From positions 66,711-113,413 of the forward strand of contig JAIDOW010000070.1 of NCBI GenBank assembly GCA_029063085.1: DNA of 46,703 nt, in the 5' to 3' direction. The DNA comes from Lachnospiraceae bacterium (GTDB taxonomy: Bacteria; Bacillota; Clostridia; Lachnospirales; Lachnospiraceae). Below are positions 8,601-17,627 of this stretch, piece after piece. Numbering within the stretch: position 1 is the first letter of the stretch; every line of letters begins with the position of its first letter. The position numbers and the translations under genes are program-made. A model generated the notes under the pieces. The model was not told the DNA's origin. It did not search any database and saw only the letters and a program-made list of their open reading frames with translations.

Positions 8601-9403
8601 GAGCCGTCAAACATGGCCTGCAAACATTTTGCCGCATAATCTCCAAAAGCTTTGGCCGGAATCGGAACGGAAGTAATCGGCTTCGGGCTTGTCTGACCTT
8701 CCTCCACGGAATCATAACCAACAACAGCAACATCTTCTGGCACACGAATCCCATTCTCTGTCAATGCCTTTGCCACACCAATTGCCATACAGTCATTTGC
8801 ACACGCAATCGCTTCCGGCATATTCTCTCTGTCCTTTAGCAGCTTTTCCACCATACTTTCTCCACTGCTATACCAGAAATCGCCATAAAATATGCGGTTA
8901 TCTTTTACTGGCAGTCCATATTCCTTCATACAGTCAACATATGCCTGTAATCTCTGTTGGGAATGGAGATGCCATTCTTTTCCTGTTAAATACGCAATAT
9001 CCTTCAATCCGTGATGTTCTATCAAATGGACTAACAGCTTTTTAACCGGATAATAGTTATCGTTCATGATTGTTGGAAAATATTTACTTTGTTTATCTAT
9101 ACATAGAACAGGTCCGGAAAAGGAATTCTTTATCTGTTCTTCTAACCGTTCTGCTACACCCGGTGTCTGCAAAGTGTCAAGAAGAATAATAAATGCATCA
9201 AACAAATTGTACTGAATCAAAGAAAAAATATTGGACTCACCAACCTCTCTGGCAGCAGACTCCTGATATTTCTGATACATCGCAAAAATACACACATCCC
9301 AATCACTTGCAAATGCCTGATTTAAAAATCCCTGTATAAACAGATTCTGATAATTTTCTTCCGGTTGTCCAACCAGCAATGCAATTCTTTTACGTTTTTC
9401 CAT
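5612..9403 (-). CDS. LacI-type sensor, degenerate GGDEF, EAL phosphodiesterase, beta-solenoid tail
   Basis: A 1263-residue protein without signal peptide or transmembrane helix, so probably cytoplasmic. Residues 1-285 are a type I periplasmic-binding (LacI/GalR ligand-binding) fold without a DNA-binding HTH, ending in SCGC (284-287). About 300-470 is an uncharacterised helical/GAF-like linker. The GGDEF domain (about 480-610) has GNGEY at 556-560, so it should not make c-di-GMP. The EAL domain (about 660-890) keeps EAL 681-683, FINS, ELTE, DDYGTG 795-800, KIDR, AEGIET and QGFY, so c-di-GMP hydrolysis is expected. Residues about 940-1263 are a repetitive beta-rich region with recurring GIG motifs. 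The start follows TCCTCC (complement) at 9411-9416 and aligns with the paralogue at 44172-46490; a GTG/ATG at 9463/9460 with its own AGGAG is the alternative. Confidence 0.88.
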   Translation of the reverse strand: MEKRKRIALLVGQPEENYQNLFIQGFLNQAFASDWDVCIFAMYQKYQESAAREVGESNIFSLIQYNLFDAFIILLDTLQTPGVAERLEEQIKNSFSGPVLCIDKQSKYFPTIMNDNYYPVKKLLVHLIEHHGLKDIAYLTGKEWHLHSQQRLQAYVDCMKEYGLPVKDNRIFYGDFWYSSGESMVEKLLKDRENMPEAIACANDCMAIGVAKALTENGIRVPEDVAVVGYDSVEEGQTSPKPITSVPIPAKAFGDYAAKCLQAMFDGSTLPEFQADPDLFIGSSCGCQNDSMIPKLQLRENWGTDISEHSFYSCFNHMMEDMLSQSDFKNLMNVIFSYIYQIREFESFHLCLNEHWGNFKDMGKSDAEWKDYTKQMIPILECGTGGENRDKIDLKGRFKTEVLLPDLYVDRDKPKAYFFTPLHFEDRCLGYAVISYGNEAKSYNDTYRLWLRSAMQGLECFRRIEALRQSSTLLEESQIRDSLTGLYNYKGFIRQSEALIKRAKRLNCYISTMAVDIRSLAVINDEHGREEGNQAIIKVARCLEGCIDDGMSCCLGNGEYMVAILSGNNDRKLIHLIRNKLLNMLEKYNNERPADYALLVYTGSVTGRVNDVTEFEHLVNGAVSRKNGNKASEQRITNNSKLTAEELEEAQIVRRVLEENLFLYHFQPIINAKNGEVYAYEALMRADVTPYLSPLKVLKYADYFGNLYDVEKATFFNVIKQIKDNEDLFSGKKVFINSIPGNRLKDEDAVWLEKEIMEYAGQIVVELTEQTEIDDEALAQMKASYEKMGIETAVDDYGTGYSNVTNLLRYMPNYVKIDRMLLTEIQNSPQKQHFVREIIEFAHDNAIMALAEGIETSEELEMVIHLGADLIQGFYTAKPSKAVVETLDNTVVSEILQYNKKRESQKVYVAGREGRVSLAKLVADQYVKIQIVHEKTTYRDITIVGVPGMVSHMTLDIGDGYQGRIVLENVVFDSGKAETCINIGKQCEVILVLQGDNELRAGGIRVPEESKLILEGNGNLLIQEDHTGYFGIGNDLKSAHGTIEFEQDGIIEIQANGMKGIGIGSGYGGNIHINKGKYVLHLKGREGVGIGAFYSDVSADILQCDINMNIDISKGVGIGSMEENARINLKNLSARFVFGGEKLIGIGTVDGGQSEIGIYNANVEMDLRATNMCGIGAENGFTKLDIEYASVRINGEGKYALAFGNRERNARIHIVNATVDSKLKSSLDTDMGAGEEDIYIANARCIFTLNGKSIIRKVEDIDL

Positions 9404-9531
9404 TGCTATCTCCTCCAACGAAAAAAACCTCAAATCAGATTTCTCCGATTCAAGGTCCATCACTTTTTCTCTCCTGCATCTTATCTATCCCATGTTATCT
9501 GTTCCCGATAATAAAAAATATATCATATAAC

Positions 9532-9559
9532 AGGGGTAACATGTGACCTTGCTACCCCT
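9532..9559 (-). promoter_or_regulatory. Hairpin at the 5' end of the EAL-gene transcript
   Basis: AGGGGTA (9532-9538) is inverted as TACCCCT (9553-9559). The stem begins within a few bases of the transcription start predicted from the adjacent promoter, so the mRNA should open with a hairpin and carry a leader of about 150 nt. This could stabilise the mRNA or be an operator; no known riboswitch was recognised. Confidence 0.5.
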
Positions 9560-9588
9560 ATTGTACCTTGCATTTAAAGGCTTTTCAA
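9560..9588 (-). promoter_or_regulatory. Sigma-A promoter of the EAL gene
   Basis: On the minus strand TTGAAA (9588-9583), exactly 17 bp, then TACAAT (9565-9560). It sits 157 bp before the chosen start codon. Confidence 0.7.
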
Positions 9589-9676
9589 GCCCCTATTTAT
9601 ATTTCAAACATAAAACCCGGCTATTTACCTGATATTGGTTTAAGGAACAAAACACAGAACAAAAAAACTAATTTAA

Positions 9677-11275
9677 TCACCGTTCCCACTTATCGCACAG
9701 ACTGTTAATCTGGTCTGTAAACCGAACCAGATCTTTATTTGCCCCGCCTTTATTATGGGCAATAACCGTAAGAAGACGATTACCCGCTGCCACAAGACGT
9801 TCGAAGATTGCCTGTGCCCGAAATGCCTTCTGGCTGATTTTTACTTTCCGTACTGCAACACCCTGGAAGATCAATTCATTAGCTCCAAGATCAAACTCTG
9901 CTCCTGAAAATGGTGCAATTGCTTCATATCCCTCATCCTGTATCATTTTCTTGAAATGTTCGCATACCAGATCTTCACCATGCACCACAAATACTTTCGG
10001 TTTTGGCTCAAAAGAATGCAGCCACTTTAATAATCCCTTCTGGTCTGCATGACCACTGATACCATCCAGCTTTTCAATCTTTGCACGTATCTCAATCTGC
10101 TCTCCAAACAGTTTTACATTCGGTGCACCTTCCACAATACTCCGCCCCAAAGTTCCATGTGCCTGATAACCCACAAATAAAATGGTACACTCTTTTCTCC
10201 AGAGATTATGCTTTAAATGATGCCTGATCCGCCCAGCTTCACACATACCGGAAGCAGAAATGATCACCTTCGGTTTCATGTCAAAATTGATTGCCTTGGA
10301 ATCATCACTGGTAACAGCTGTTTTCAAACCCGGAAATGAAATCGGATTGATCCCCTGTCTGACTAACTCCATTGCCTCTTCATCAAAACAGGATTCCACA
10401 TTCCTGTTGAATATATTAGTCGCCTCAATTGCCAGAGGACTGTCAACATATACCTCAAACCCCTCATATTCCGGCAAAAGATTATCATATTTTATCTTTC
10501 TGATAAAATATAAAAGCTCCTGGGTTCTTCCCACTGCAAAAGAAGGAATGACAACATTTCCCCCCTTATCAAAGGTCTCCTTTATGATTCTGGTAAAGTC
10601 TGCGACATAATCCGGTGTTCCTCCATGACTGCGGTCACCATATGTAGATTCCATTACCACATAATCTGCCTCTGTCAGATACTGCGGGTCCTTGATGATA
10701 GGCTGGTTGATATTGCCGATATCTCCTGAAAATACAATCTTCTTTGAAACATCCCCCTCTGTCAGCCATACCTCAATACTGGCAGAACCCAGCAAATGAC
10801 CGACATCAGAAAATCTGATTTTAATCCCCTCTGTCAGTTCGATCATATCCTCATACTGACATGGAACAAAATGCTCCAGTACTCCTATGGCATCATCCAT
10901 ACTATAAAGCGGCACATATTCCTTTTCACCGGCTCTTTTTCCTTTCCGGTTCCTCCATTCTGCTTCAAACTCCTGAATATGGGCACTGTCTCTTAGCATA
11001 ATCTGGCAAAGGTCTGTTGTTGCCTTTGTAGTATAAACCTGCCCCCGAAATCCCTTTGCATACATTAGCGGCAAAAGTCCTGAATGGTCAATATGTGCAT
11101 GGGTAAGCAATATGTAATCCACATCCGAAGGATTCATCGGCAGTTCCTGATTCTCATATATGTCCTGTCCCTGCTCCATCCCGCAGTCAATCAGAATATT
11201 CTTATCACATGCCTGCAAACAGTGACAGCTTCCGGTTACTTCATGATCCGCTCCGATAAATACTAATTTCATCAT
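9677..11275 (-). CDS. Metallo-beta-lactamase/beta-CASP hydrolase (RNase-like)
   Basis: This is a 532-residue MBL-fold protein. THAHIDHSG (about 58-66) is the zinc-binding HxHxDH motif, followed by GSDVGH-type DVGHLLGSA, FSGDIGN and, near the end of the core, SGHADQ. ESTYGDRSH and the insert between FSGD and the SGHAD histidine are typical of beta-CASP proteins (CPSF-73/RNase J superfamily), so RNA endo- or exonuclease activity is the best guess. About 65 residues after the core form a basic tail (KVKISQKAFRAQAIF). It starts at an ATG-ATG pair after AAGAGG. The flippase gene lies 22 bp upstream on the same strand, so they are likely cotranscribed. Substrate unknown. Confidence 0.85.
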   Translation of the reverse strand: MMKLVFIGADHEVTGSCHCLQACDKNILIDCGMEQGQDIYENQELPMNPSDVDYILLTHAHIDHSGLLPLMYAKGFRGQVYTTKATTDLCQIMLRDSAHIQEFEAEWRNRKGKRAGEKEYVPLYSMDDAIGVLEHFVPCQYEDMIELTEGIKIRFSDVGHLLGSASIEVWLTEGDVSKKIVFSGDIGNINQPIIKDPQYLTEADYVVMESTYGDRSHGGTPDYVADFTRIIKETFDKGGNVVIPSFAVGRTQELLYFIRKIKYDNLLPEYEGFEVYVDSPLAIEATNIFNRNVESCFDEEAMELVRQGINPISFPGLKTAVTSDDSKAINFDMKPKVIISASGMCEAGRIRHHLKHNLWRKECTILFVGYQAHGTLGRSIVEGAPNVKLFGEQIEIRAKIEKLDGISGHADQKGLLKWLHSFEPKPKVFVVHGEDLVCEHFKKMIQDEGYEAIAPFSGAEFDLGANELIFQGVAVRKVKISQKAFRAQAIFERLVAAGNRLLTVIAHNKGGANKDLVRFTDQINSLCDKWER

Positions 11276-11297
11276 AAATACCTCTTTTCAACTAGAA

Positions 11298-12968
11298 TTA
11301 AATCAAATGTAATTTTTCTGCAATTCTGACAAGCAATGCCCCTTTTGGGAATGCCAGCAGCATATCTTTTGTATAACCTCCTATTTTAATCATGGAAATA
11401 AAATAAACACAAGCCGCCAATACGATTGCAATTAAAACAGCCGCTCCATTGCAGACTCGTTCTCCCATCACATAACCCAATAACAGATAAAATCCATTGT
11501 ATAAAACAACAGCAGTAATCCCCATAACAAGAGCCGATATCATCGGAACCCATACTATATGTTTCCACTTCATCCGAAAGCCCAGATACTTTTTCACATA
11601 AAGGTAATTCATAAACACGACAATAACCGCATAAAATGCTGTTGCAAAAATCAGTGAATAAATTCCCACCCCGCATACCGCAACAAGAAATACCAATAGG
11701 ACCATATGAAGCAACAGAGCAACGATTGCACTGATGACAGGAACATTTACTTTCCCGATTCCCTGTAATACCCCGTTTAATACACTGGATATACCATAGA
11801 TTACAATAGAAATGCCGCCAAGTAATAATAGCATTCCCACCATATCTATCTCTTCTTCTGTCAGGCTATAATATAACAACCGTACAATTGGCTTTCCAAG
11901 GACGGCAAATCCCACTGCACAAGGGATCGTCATAACCATTGTCAACTCCATGGACTGGTTAAGCTTACGACTGCATTCTTTCTTATTCCCTACAGCATAT
12001 GCACTGGAAACTCCCGGAATGACTGCCGATGCAACCGCTGACGCCATAGCAATCGGTACATTTGCAAGTACTAAGTACATTCGGCTGTATAATCCGTATT
12101 GCCCATCTATCACTTCTTTTCCATAACCCATTGCCTTGGACACCTTTTGAAAAATAGTCATATCCAGCATGGCATTGGCATTATAGATAGCCGAACTTAA
12201 TATGATAGGGGTAGCGATCATTAATAACAGCTTGATCACTTCCCTGTAAGACAGAATATGTTCCGTCACATCTGTCTTCATACGCATATTCAGCTCCCTT
12301 TTCTCCTTCCGAAAGAGAATCATCATATAAACCAAGCCCGCAAGCAGACCTACACCTGTTCCAATCGTCCCGCCGGCAGCACCAAACTTGTCAATCTCAC
12401 TTTCCCTGCCCAAAGCAGATGCCCATTTTATAAACAATAACGCTAACGTAATACTTCCCGCTGCATTAAAAATCTGTTCAATCACCTGTGAAGCCGAAGT
12501 TGGCACCATATTACCATAAGCCTGAAAATACCCCCGGTATACACTAAGGAATCCTGAAAAGAATATGGTAGGAGCCAATACCCTGAAAGACAGCACTGCA
12601 TTTTGGGAAACCAGATAAGGTGCCGCCACATAAGCAAATACAGCCGCCGCCAGACCCACTATCATTACATACAGCATGGAACCATTAAAAATCCTCTTCA
12701 CATTGCGGTACTCTCCCCGCTCAATCCGTTCTGCCATTATCTTTGACACTGCGGAAGGAATACTAAATGTTGCGATAATTAAAATATAGAAATACCATGT
12801 CTGGGCAGCACCATAATATCCGTTACCATACCCTTCTCCACTTTTTCTCAATATATTTGCAAAGGGAATGTTATAAACCATTCCAATCAACTTTGATACA
12901 ATACTTGCAGCTGCCAGAATTGTTGCCTGCATGGCAAAACCACCAGCTATTTTTTTCTTTTTACTCAT
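11298..12968 (-). CDS. MOP-superfamily lipid/polysaccharide flippase, SpoVB/YtgP-like
   Basis: A 556-residue protein with about 14 hydrophobic segments. It opens with GGFAMQATILAAASIVSKLI, the usual SpoVB/YtgP/MurJ-type entry helix, and carries YRGYFQAYGNMVPTSASQVI, the loop signature of the polysaccharide-flippase family. Members move lipid-linked precursors such as lipid II across the membrane; B. subtilis YtgP relatives and SpoVB act in wall and spore cortex synthesis. Length is normal. The metallo-hydrolase gene follows after 22 bp. Just upstream is a palindrome, GGATATCGTCCTATCC (13000-13015), beside a TATAAT-like box (12998-12993); it may be an operator. Confidence 0.85.
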   Translation of the reverse strand: MSKKKKIAGGFAMQATILAAASIVSKLIGMVYNIPFANILRKSGEGYGNGYYGAAQTWYFYILIIATFSIPSAVSKIMAERIERGEYRNVKRIFNGSMLYVMIVGLAAAVFAYVAAPYLVSQNAVLSFRVLAPTIFFSGFLSVYRGYFQAYGNMVPTSASQVIEQIFNAAGSITLALLFIKWASALGRESEIDKFGAAGGTIGTGVGLLAGLVYMMILFRKEKRELNMRMKTDVTEHILSYREVIKLLLMIATPIILSSAIYNANAMLDMTIFQKVSKAMGYGKEVIDGQYGLYSRMYLVLANVPIAMASAVASAVIPGVSSAYAVGNKKECSRKLNQSMELTMVMTIPCAVGFAVLGKPIVRLLYYSLTEEEIDMVGMLLLLGGISIVIYGISSVLNGVLQGIGKVNVPVISAIVALLLHMVLLVFLVAVCGVGIYSLIFATAFYAVIVVFMNYLYVKKYLGFRMKWKHIVWVPMISALVMGITAVVLYNGFYLLLGYVMGERVCNGAAVLIAIVLAACVYFISMIKIGGYTKDMLLAFPKGALLVRIAEKLHLI

Positions 12969-13091
12969 GTGTCATTCCCTGTTCATTCACTAATTATAAG
13001 GATATCGTCCTATCCAAATACCATTCCTTATGTAGAATACTTTGTTTTAAAGTATACCACATCTTACCTTTTATTAAAAGCATATACAAAA

Positions 13092-13863
13092 AAATTCCTG
13101 TTTAGTTTACTGGGGACGCTTCCAACATGAAGGGCTGGTGGGGTTCGCTGTGGAGATATCACAGGATTCACGTTCCGTCCCCGATTTAAGGTAGAGCCCC
13201 CTCTCTTTGTTCGGCGGCAAGTTTGTTGCCACCATTAAAAACCCTTCGGGTTGGGTGGCAACTCGCGCTCCGTCTCATGCGTAACGGTACATAAGCCATC
13301 AGCCTGCATTTTATGCAGACTGACAGCTAAGTACCGACGGATGAGACAGTCCTACACTTAGAATCCTATAATATCCCCACAGCTTAGACTTTTCAAAAGC
13401 TCATGTTGAAAGCTGTTTTTTGGTAGAATCAACACAAGAATTTATACGTCGCCAGCGGGGCAGAGGATATTTGTTCTAAGCGCAAGGCAATCTCTTATCA
13501 AATATTGCTTTTCTTAGCGAATGTTAATAAATAATATTTAAAGTCCAATAGCTAACCGGTCACATAGTACCAGCCAGTGCCGCCCGCAAGGCAGAAATTC
13601 TTGTATATTGTATCAAGAAACAGCTTCCATACGACGGTATCGGTACACAGCAGGAAAAGGGGGCTTATGGTTGTCCTAAGAGAGACCCGTCTGAAAACGT
13701 CGGTACTTAGAGGGTAGCCTGCTTGCAGGATAGCCTCTTATGTACCGCTACGTTGAAGTCAGAGTGCAAACGAGTCTCTCATGGAAACCATAAGCCCCCT
13801 TTTCCTGCGTCCGCCACCATCACTGTATGGAAGCGTCCCTCTTAGTAAGCTAAACCGGAATTT
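13092..13863. repeat. Large non-coding foldback element / candidate structured RNA
   Basis: About 770 bp without a credible ORF that folds back on itself. The termini are imperfect inverted repeats: left AAATTCCTGTTTAGTTTACT plus GGGACGCTTCCA (to 13124), right from 13828, with the same blocks inverted. Nested pairs: 13147-13169 with 13361-13383; 13225-13233 with 13254-13262; 13272-13278 with 13341-13347; 13408-13422 with 13614-13628; 13434-13443 with 13595-13604; 13650-13672 with 13786-13808. Two hairpins, 13285-13336 and 13701-13747, share CGGTAC arms but differ in their apical stems. It is either a MITE-like element or a large ornate RNA. It sits between the flippase gene and the aconitase terminator. 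I cannot match it to a named family and see no clear promoter. Confidence 0.7.
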
Positions 13864-13885
13864 AAAAGGGAGCCGGAAGGCTCCC
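13864..13885 (-). terminator. Intrinsic terminator of the aconitase-family gene
   Basis: On the minus strand GGGAGCC (13885-13879), a TTCC loop, GGCTCCC (13874-13868) and T4 (13867-13864). It lies 11 bp past the stop codon. The stem would also function on the opposite strand, but the tail there is poor. Confidence 0.85.
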
Positions 13886-13896
13886 TTAGTATATTT

Positions 13897-16179
13897 CTAT
13901 CTGCGGTTATAATTAATAAGACATCCTTTTAAGATAATCTCTCTTTCATCATCTGTTAAATCCCCCAAATGGAAGGTTAACTCTTTCATATCTTTATTTA
14001 CCACATATGCTTTGATATCATCATTCTTTTCCTTAACAGCCCTGGCGATATCCGGAATAAAGATATAATCATCAATCTCAAATGCATAATCCTCTGGCAT
14101 CAGAAACGGAAGCATTCCCCAGTTAATCAGATTCGAACGATATCTCTTGGTCGCATACTCCTTTGCTATATTAGCCCATCCACCAAGCACTTTCTGACAG
14201 GAAGCCGCCTGCTCTCTGGCAGAACCATCCCCCGGCTTAACTGCAAAAATAGTGGAACCAATACCGGTATTATTATGATTTACCTCCGAAAACTTCCCTT
14301 TAATTGTTTCCATAACCGGTTTCATTTCCGGTGCGAAATCACATATGCACTGATCTTCTTCTCTTGCCTTTTCAATCACCTGAACTGCCTTTGCTCTTCC
14401 AACATACTCCGGATCTTTGCGTGATAATGTAAACTCAGCCAGCCCCAAAGGATTGGAACGATATGAAGAAGTTTCTCCTGAAGGAATCAATTCATCCGTA
14501 GTTGTAACCGGATCATTAATAACGGATGCAACCTTTAAAATCAAATTATCGGTTAATGCTACCATAGCTGGCCAGTCTTTAATATTAGGACCAAATTTAA
14601 TCTCTACTGTTGGATCTGCTTTTCCAACACCATTGTAAATACGATTCTCATATATTGTCTGGTCAAAGAAATATTTGGGGTTACCAAAATTCACATCTAC
14701 ATCTGTAGCAGCAGTCAGATATCCTTTATTTGCTGCGGTTGCTGCAATAGAACGGGCATCCATTAACGCCACGGAAGAAATCTGTCCGTTCTGAACCTTA
14801 GAACCTTCACGGTTCGGGAAATTTCTGGTTGAATGACGGATTGAAAATGCATTATTAGCAGGTGTATCACCAGCACCAAAACAAGGACCACAAAATGCAG
14901 TCTTTACAATCGCACCTGTTGCAATCAGATCCGCTAATCTGCCGTTCTTAGCCAATTCCATATAAATCGGCGTAGAAGCAGGATACACACTAAGGGTAAA
15001 CTCATCTGCGCCAATACTTGCACCTTTTAAAATATCAGCGGCCGCACAGATATTTTCAAAACCACCACCGGCACATCCTGCAATAATACCCTGATCAACA
15101 TATAATCTGCCATTACGCACTTTATCTTTTAATGTGAAATCTACCTTTCCATCTAAACTTACAAGTGCACGCTTCTCACAATCCTCTAAAATATCCATGA
15201 GATTTGCATTCAGTTCTTCAATCGTGTACGTATTGCTTGGATGGAATGGCATAGCTATCATAGGTTTTACCTTGCTTAAATCCACATAAACCATCCCGTC
15301 ATAATAAGCAACTGCACCCGGATTCAGTTCCTTATAGCTGTCACTTCTGCCATGAATATCATAGAATTCCTTTATCTTACTGTCAGTCTTCCAGATAGAA
15401 GATAAACAGGTTGTCTCTGTCGTCATGACATCAATTCCGATTCTATAATCCGCACTTAAATGATCTACTCCGGGACCTACAAATTCCATTACCTTATTCT
15501 TTACATAACCATTTGCAAACACCGCCCCGATAATAGCAAGTGCAACGTCCTGAGGACCAACTCCTGCTTCCGGTTTACCATCCAGATAAATGCCTACTAC
15601 TCCCGGCATCTTTACATCATAGGTCTGACACAAGAGCTGTTTTACAAGTTCTCCGCCGCCTTCTCCAATGGCCATGGTACCAAGTGCTCCGTAACGGGTA
15701 TGAGAATCCGAACCTAATATCATAGCTCCACATTCTGCCAGCATCTCTCTTGCATACTGATGGATAACTGCCTGATGTGGAGGAACATAAACCCCACCAT
15801 ATTTTTTAGCACAGGTCAGTCCAAACATATGGTCATCTTCATTAATTGTTCCGCCCACTGCACATAAGGAATTGTGACAGTTAGTCAGAACATAAGGAAT
15901 TGGAAATTCCTCAAGACCTGATGCTCTGGCTGTCTGGATAATACCAACAAAAGTAATATCGTGAGAAGTTAATTTATCAAATTTGATCTGAAGCTTGTCC
16001 ATATTATCAGATGTATTATGGGCTTTCAGAATATCATATGCAATCGTATTTTTTGCTGCGTCTTCCTTAGAAACCACACTTCCTGTTTTACTCTTTAAAA
16101 TCTCTTCCTGATTGGCACCCTCTTCAATGATATCTGTACCATTTACAAGATAAGCACCACCTTCATATAACTTAATCAC
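13897..16179 (-). CDS. Aconitase-family hydratase (YbhJ-like)
   Basis: A 760-residue protein with the aconitase catalytic domain and swivel domain. Fe-S and active-site stretches are visible: [46 protein letters not shown] and [16 protein letters not shown], which supplies two cluster cysteines. RNFPNREGS near 470 is the usual substrate loop. The whole protein resembles the putative hydratases of the E. coli YbhJ type more than standard AcnA or LeuC. Whether citrate is the substrate cannot be told from sequence. The start is GTG, supported by AAGGAGG eight bases upstream. It is monocistronic, with its own promoter and terminator. Confidence 0.85.
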   Translation of the reverse strand: MIKLYEGGAYLVNGTDIIEEGANQEEILKSKTGSVVSKEDAAKNTIAYDILKAHNTSDNMDKLQIKFDKLTSHDITFVGIIQTARASGLEEFPIPYVLTNCHNSLCAVGGTINEDDHMFGLTCAKKYGGVYVPPHQAVIHQYAREMLAECGAMILGSDSHTRYGALGTMAIGEGGGELVKQLLCQTYDVKMPGVVGIYLDGKPEAGVGPQDVALAIIGAVFANGYVKNKVMEFVGPGVDHLSADYRIGIDVMTTETTCLSSIWKTDSKIKEFYDIHGRSDSYKELNPGAVAYYDGMVYVDLSKVKPMIAMPFHPSNTYTIEELNANLMDILEDCEKRALVSLDGKVDFTLKDKVRNGRLYVDQGIIAGCAGGGFENICAAADILKGASIGADEFTLSVYPASTPIYMELAKNGRLADLIATGAIVKTAFCGPCFGAGDTPANNAFSIRHSTRNFPNREGSKVQNGQISSVALMDARSIAATAANKGYLTAATDVDVNFGNPKYFFDQTIYENRIYNGVGKADPTVEIKFGPNIKDWPAMVALTDNLILKVASVINDPVTTTDELIPSGETSSYRSNPLGLAEFTLSRKDPEYVGRAKAVQVIEKAREEDQCICDFAPEMKPVMETIKGKFSEVNHNNTGIGSTIFAVKPGDGSAREQAASCQKVLGGWANIAKEYATKRYRSNLINWGMLPFLMPEDYAFEIDDYIFIPDIARAVKEKNDDIKAYVVNKDMKELTFHLGDLTDDEREIILKGCLINYNRR

Positions 16180-16230
16180 ACATTCATCCTCCTTGTTCTT
16201 AATTCATAAAAATATTCTCAATCGAAACAC

Positions 16231-16259
16231 ATTGTAGCATAAGACCACAGACATTTCAA
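16231..16259 (-). promoter_or_regulatory. Sigma-A promoter of the aconitase-family gene
   Basis: On the minus strand TTGAAA (16259-16254), 17 bp, then TACAAT (16236-16231), about 52 bp before the GTG start. Confidence 0.75.
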
Positions 16260-16261
16260 GT

Positions 16262-16372
16262 CAACAACCCCGCTGCAAGCAACGGGATATCAAGCTTACA
16301 ACGCGACAGAGCAGCAGGGTATGTGATCCTTGCAGCAGTCGTCAAATGTGCATAAAGGCACGCACACTTGAC
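16262..16372. repeat. Cluster of inverted repeats
   Basis: GCTGCAAG (16272-16279) is inverted as CTTGCAGC (16329-16336). GTCAAATGTGC (16341-16351) is inverted, with one mismatch, as GCACACTTGAC (16362-16372). The cluster lies between the transglutaminase gene and the aconitase promoter. It could end transcription of the former, though no U-tract follows, or be a dispersed palindromic repeat. Confidence 0.5.
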
Positions 16373-16430
16373 TTGTTACCCACAGGAATCATTTGCAAAT
16401 ACTTCTTCAAAATACAAAGCATATATTTCC

Positions 16431-17267
16431 TTATTTCCTGCCAGAATATGAAGTTTTTGCCTTACAAAGGGATTCCAGCCATTTTGACCTTGGACGTTTA
16501 TGTCCTGGAAAATCCAAATCAGATTTAAGAAAATACCGATACCTGTTTCTATTGTCATCCCATGTCACATCCACGTTATACCAATATTTTCCTATCTTTA
16601 CCATATTCCATGCGTGATTATTGCCTTTTACATAAATGCACGGTATACCCATCTCCTGCAAAATCCTCTGATATGCCAGAGCATACGACATACACATTCC
16701 TCTTCCCTTTGAAAATGCATAGTATGGATTATAATAATTACTGTCATACTGCATATGCTCAACCAGATAATCATGCACTACTCTGGCTTTATATGCCCTG
16801 CTTCCTTTTCCGATTTTTTTAACGATAGATCTCACCTTTTTATCAATATACCGTTCCTGTTTCTTTGTTGTGAGATATCCGAACTGAAATGTTACATATT
16901 GCACCTGTATCCCACGAACTGTAATGCATGCGCCTGAAATGATGCCTGTCATATATCCGTCCCTTTTAGCAAGCTTATCAAAAAATTCTGAATATGCATT
17001 CTTCTTTTTCTGATATTTTTTGAAATCTTTTGCAATTCCCGGATAGTAAAAACTGATGCAGGTCTCATGATTTTTGATACTCTTTTGCAGTTTTTGAATC
17101 ATCCTTTGCTCATTCTTTACCACTATAACTTCTTCAGGCAGTACGTATTCCTGTGCATATACGTATTCCATTCTTGAGGTTATGTAAACCAAAAGAATTA
17201 AAAGTAAAAAAATAAAATGATTCCGCTGCTTAGTGCAAATATGTGTTTTGTTAACAAATTTAACCAT
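16431..17267 (-). CDS. Secreted transglutaminase-like domain protein
   Basis: 278 residues. The N-terminus has a basic region and a hydrophobic core (about 19-31) ending near YVYAQEY, a plausible Sec signal peptide. The C-terminal half is a transglutaminase-like cysteine-protease fold: RVVHDYLVEHMQYDSNYYNP, GRGMCMSYALAYQ with the nucleophile Cys, GNNHAWNMVKI with the His, and WYNVDVTWDD with the Asp. Such proteins in Firmicutes are usually extracellular peptidases or cross-linking enzymes acting at the wall; the substrate is unknown. GGAGG lies 8 bases before the ATG. It appears monocistronic. Confidence 0.85.
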   Translation of the reverse strand: MVKFVNKTHICTKQRNHFIFLLLILLVYITSRMEYVYAQEYVLPEEVIVVKNEQRMIQKLQKSIKNHETCISFYYPGIAKDFKKYQKKKNAYSEFFDKLAKRDGYMTGIISGACITVRGIQVQYVTFQFGYLTTKKQERYIDKKVRSIVKKIGKGSRAYKARVVHDYLVEHMQYDSNYYNPYYAFSKGRGMCMSYALAYQRILQEMGIPCIYVKGNNHAWNMVKIGKYWYNVDVTWDDNRNRYRYFLKSDLDFPGHKRPRSKWLESLCKAKTSYSGRK

Positions 17268-17554
17268 ATGACATCCCTCCTGTTTGATACTGTCTCTTAG
17301 TTATAAATCCTAACTTATCAGGTTAATGTCATCTTACACTATTTGCTGTCCGTCTTTCAGTACAATAAAAAACTCTCTATTTTTCAAATTTTTGAATATT
17401 TGAACATAAATATAGTGCATAAATTCATACTTATTTCAAAAAAACAAATATTTTTTCATGCTTTTTCATATTTCATCCATTGTAATTCATAAAACGCTTT
17501 AATATAATATAACACAAGTAATTACTTAATTCTTAACACTTCTAAATTCTAACT

Positions 17555-17609
17555 ATGTTACCGTTTGCAGCCGAATCTATGCAGGCAGCAGACGGTAACA
17601 TATCTTTTT
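17555..17609 (+). terminator. Palindrome with T-tract in the 17268-17695 gap
   Basis: ATGTTACCGT (17555-17564) pairs exactly with ACGGTAACAT (17592-17601), followed by ATCTTTTT on the plus strand. As drawn it is a plus-strand terminator, yet no plus-strand gene lies upstream. It may be an operator or leader element for the transglutaminase gene on the other strand. The rest of this 430-bp gap is A+T-rich and otherwise featureless. Confidence 0.4.
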
Positions 17610-17627
17610 ACCAATCTTCTGGATTCC

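Noticed and set aside
13092-13863. Retron or IscB-associated RNA
   Set aside because: No reverse transcriptase or IscB-like ORF lies in or beside the element.
13092-13863. CRISPR array
   Set aside because: Repeats are inverted and nested, not regularly spaced direct repeats.
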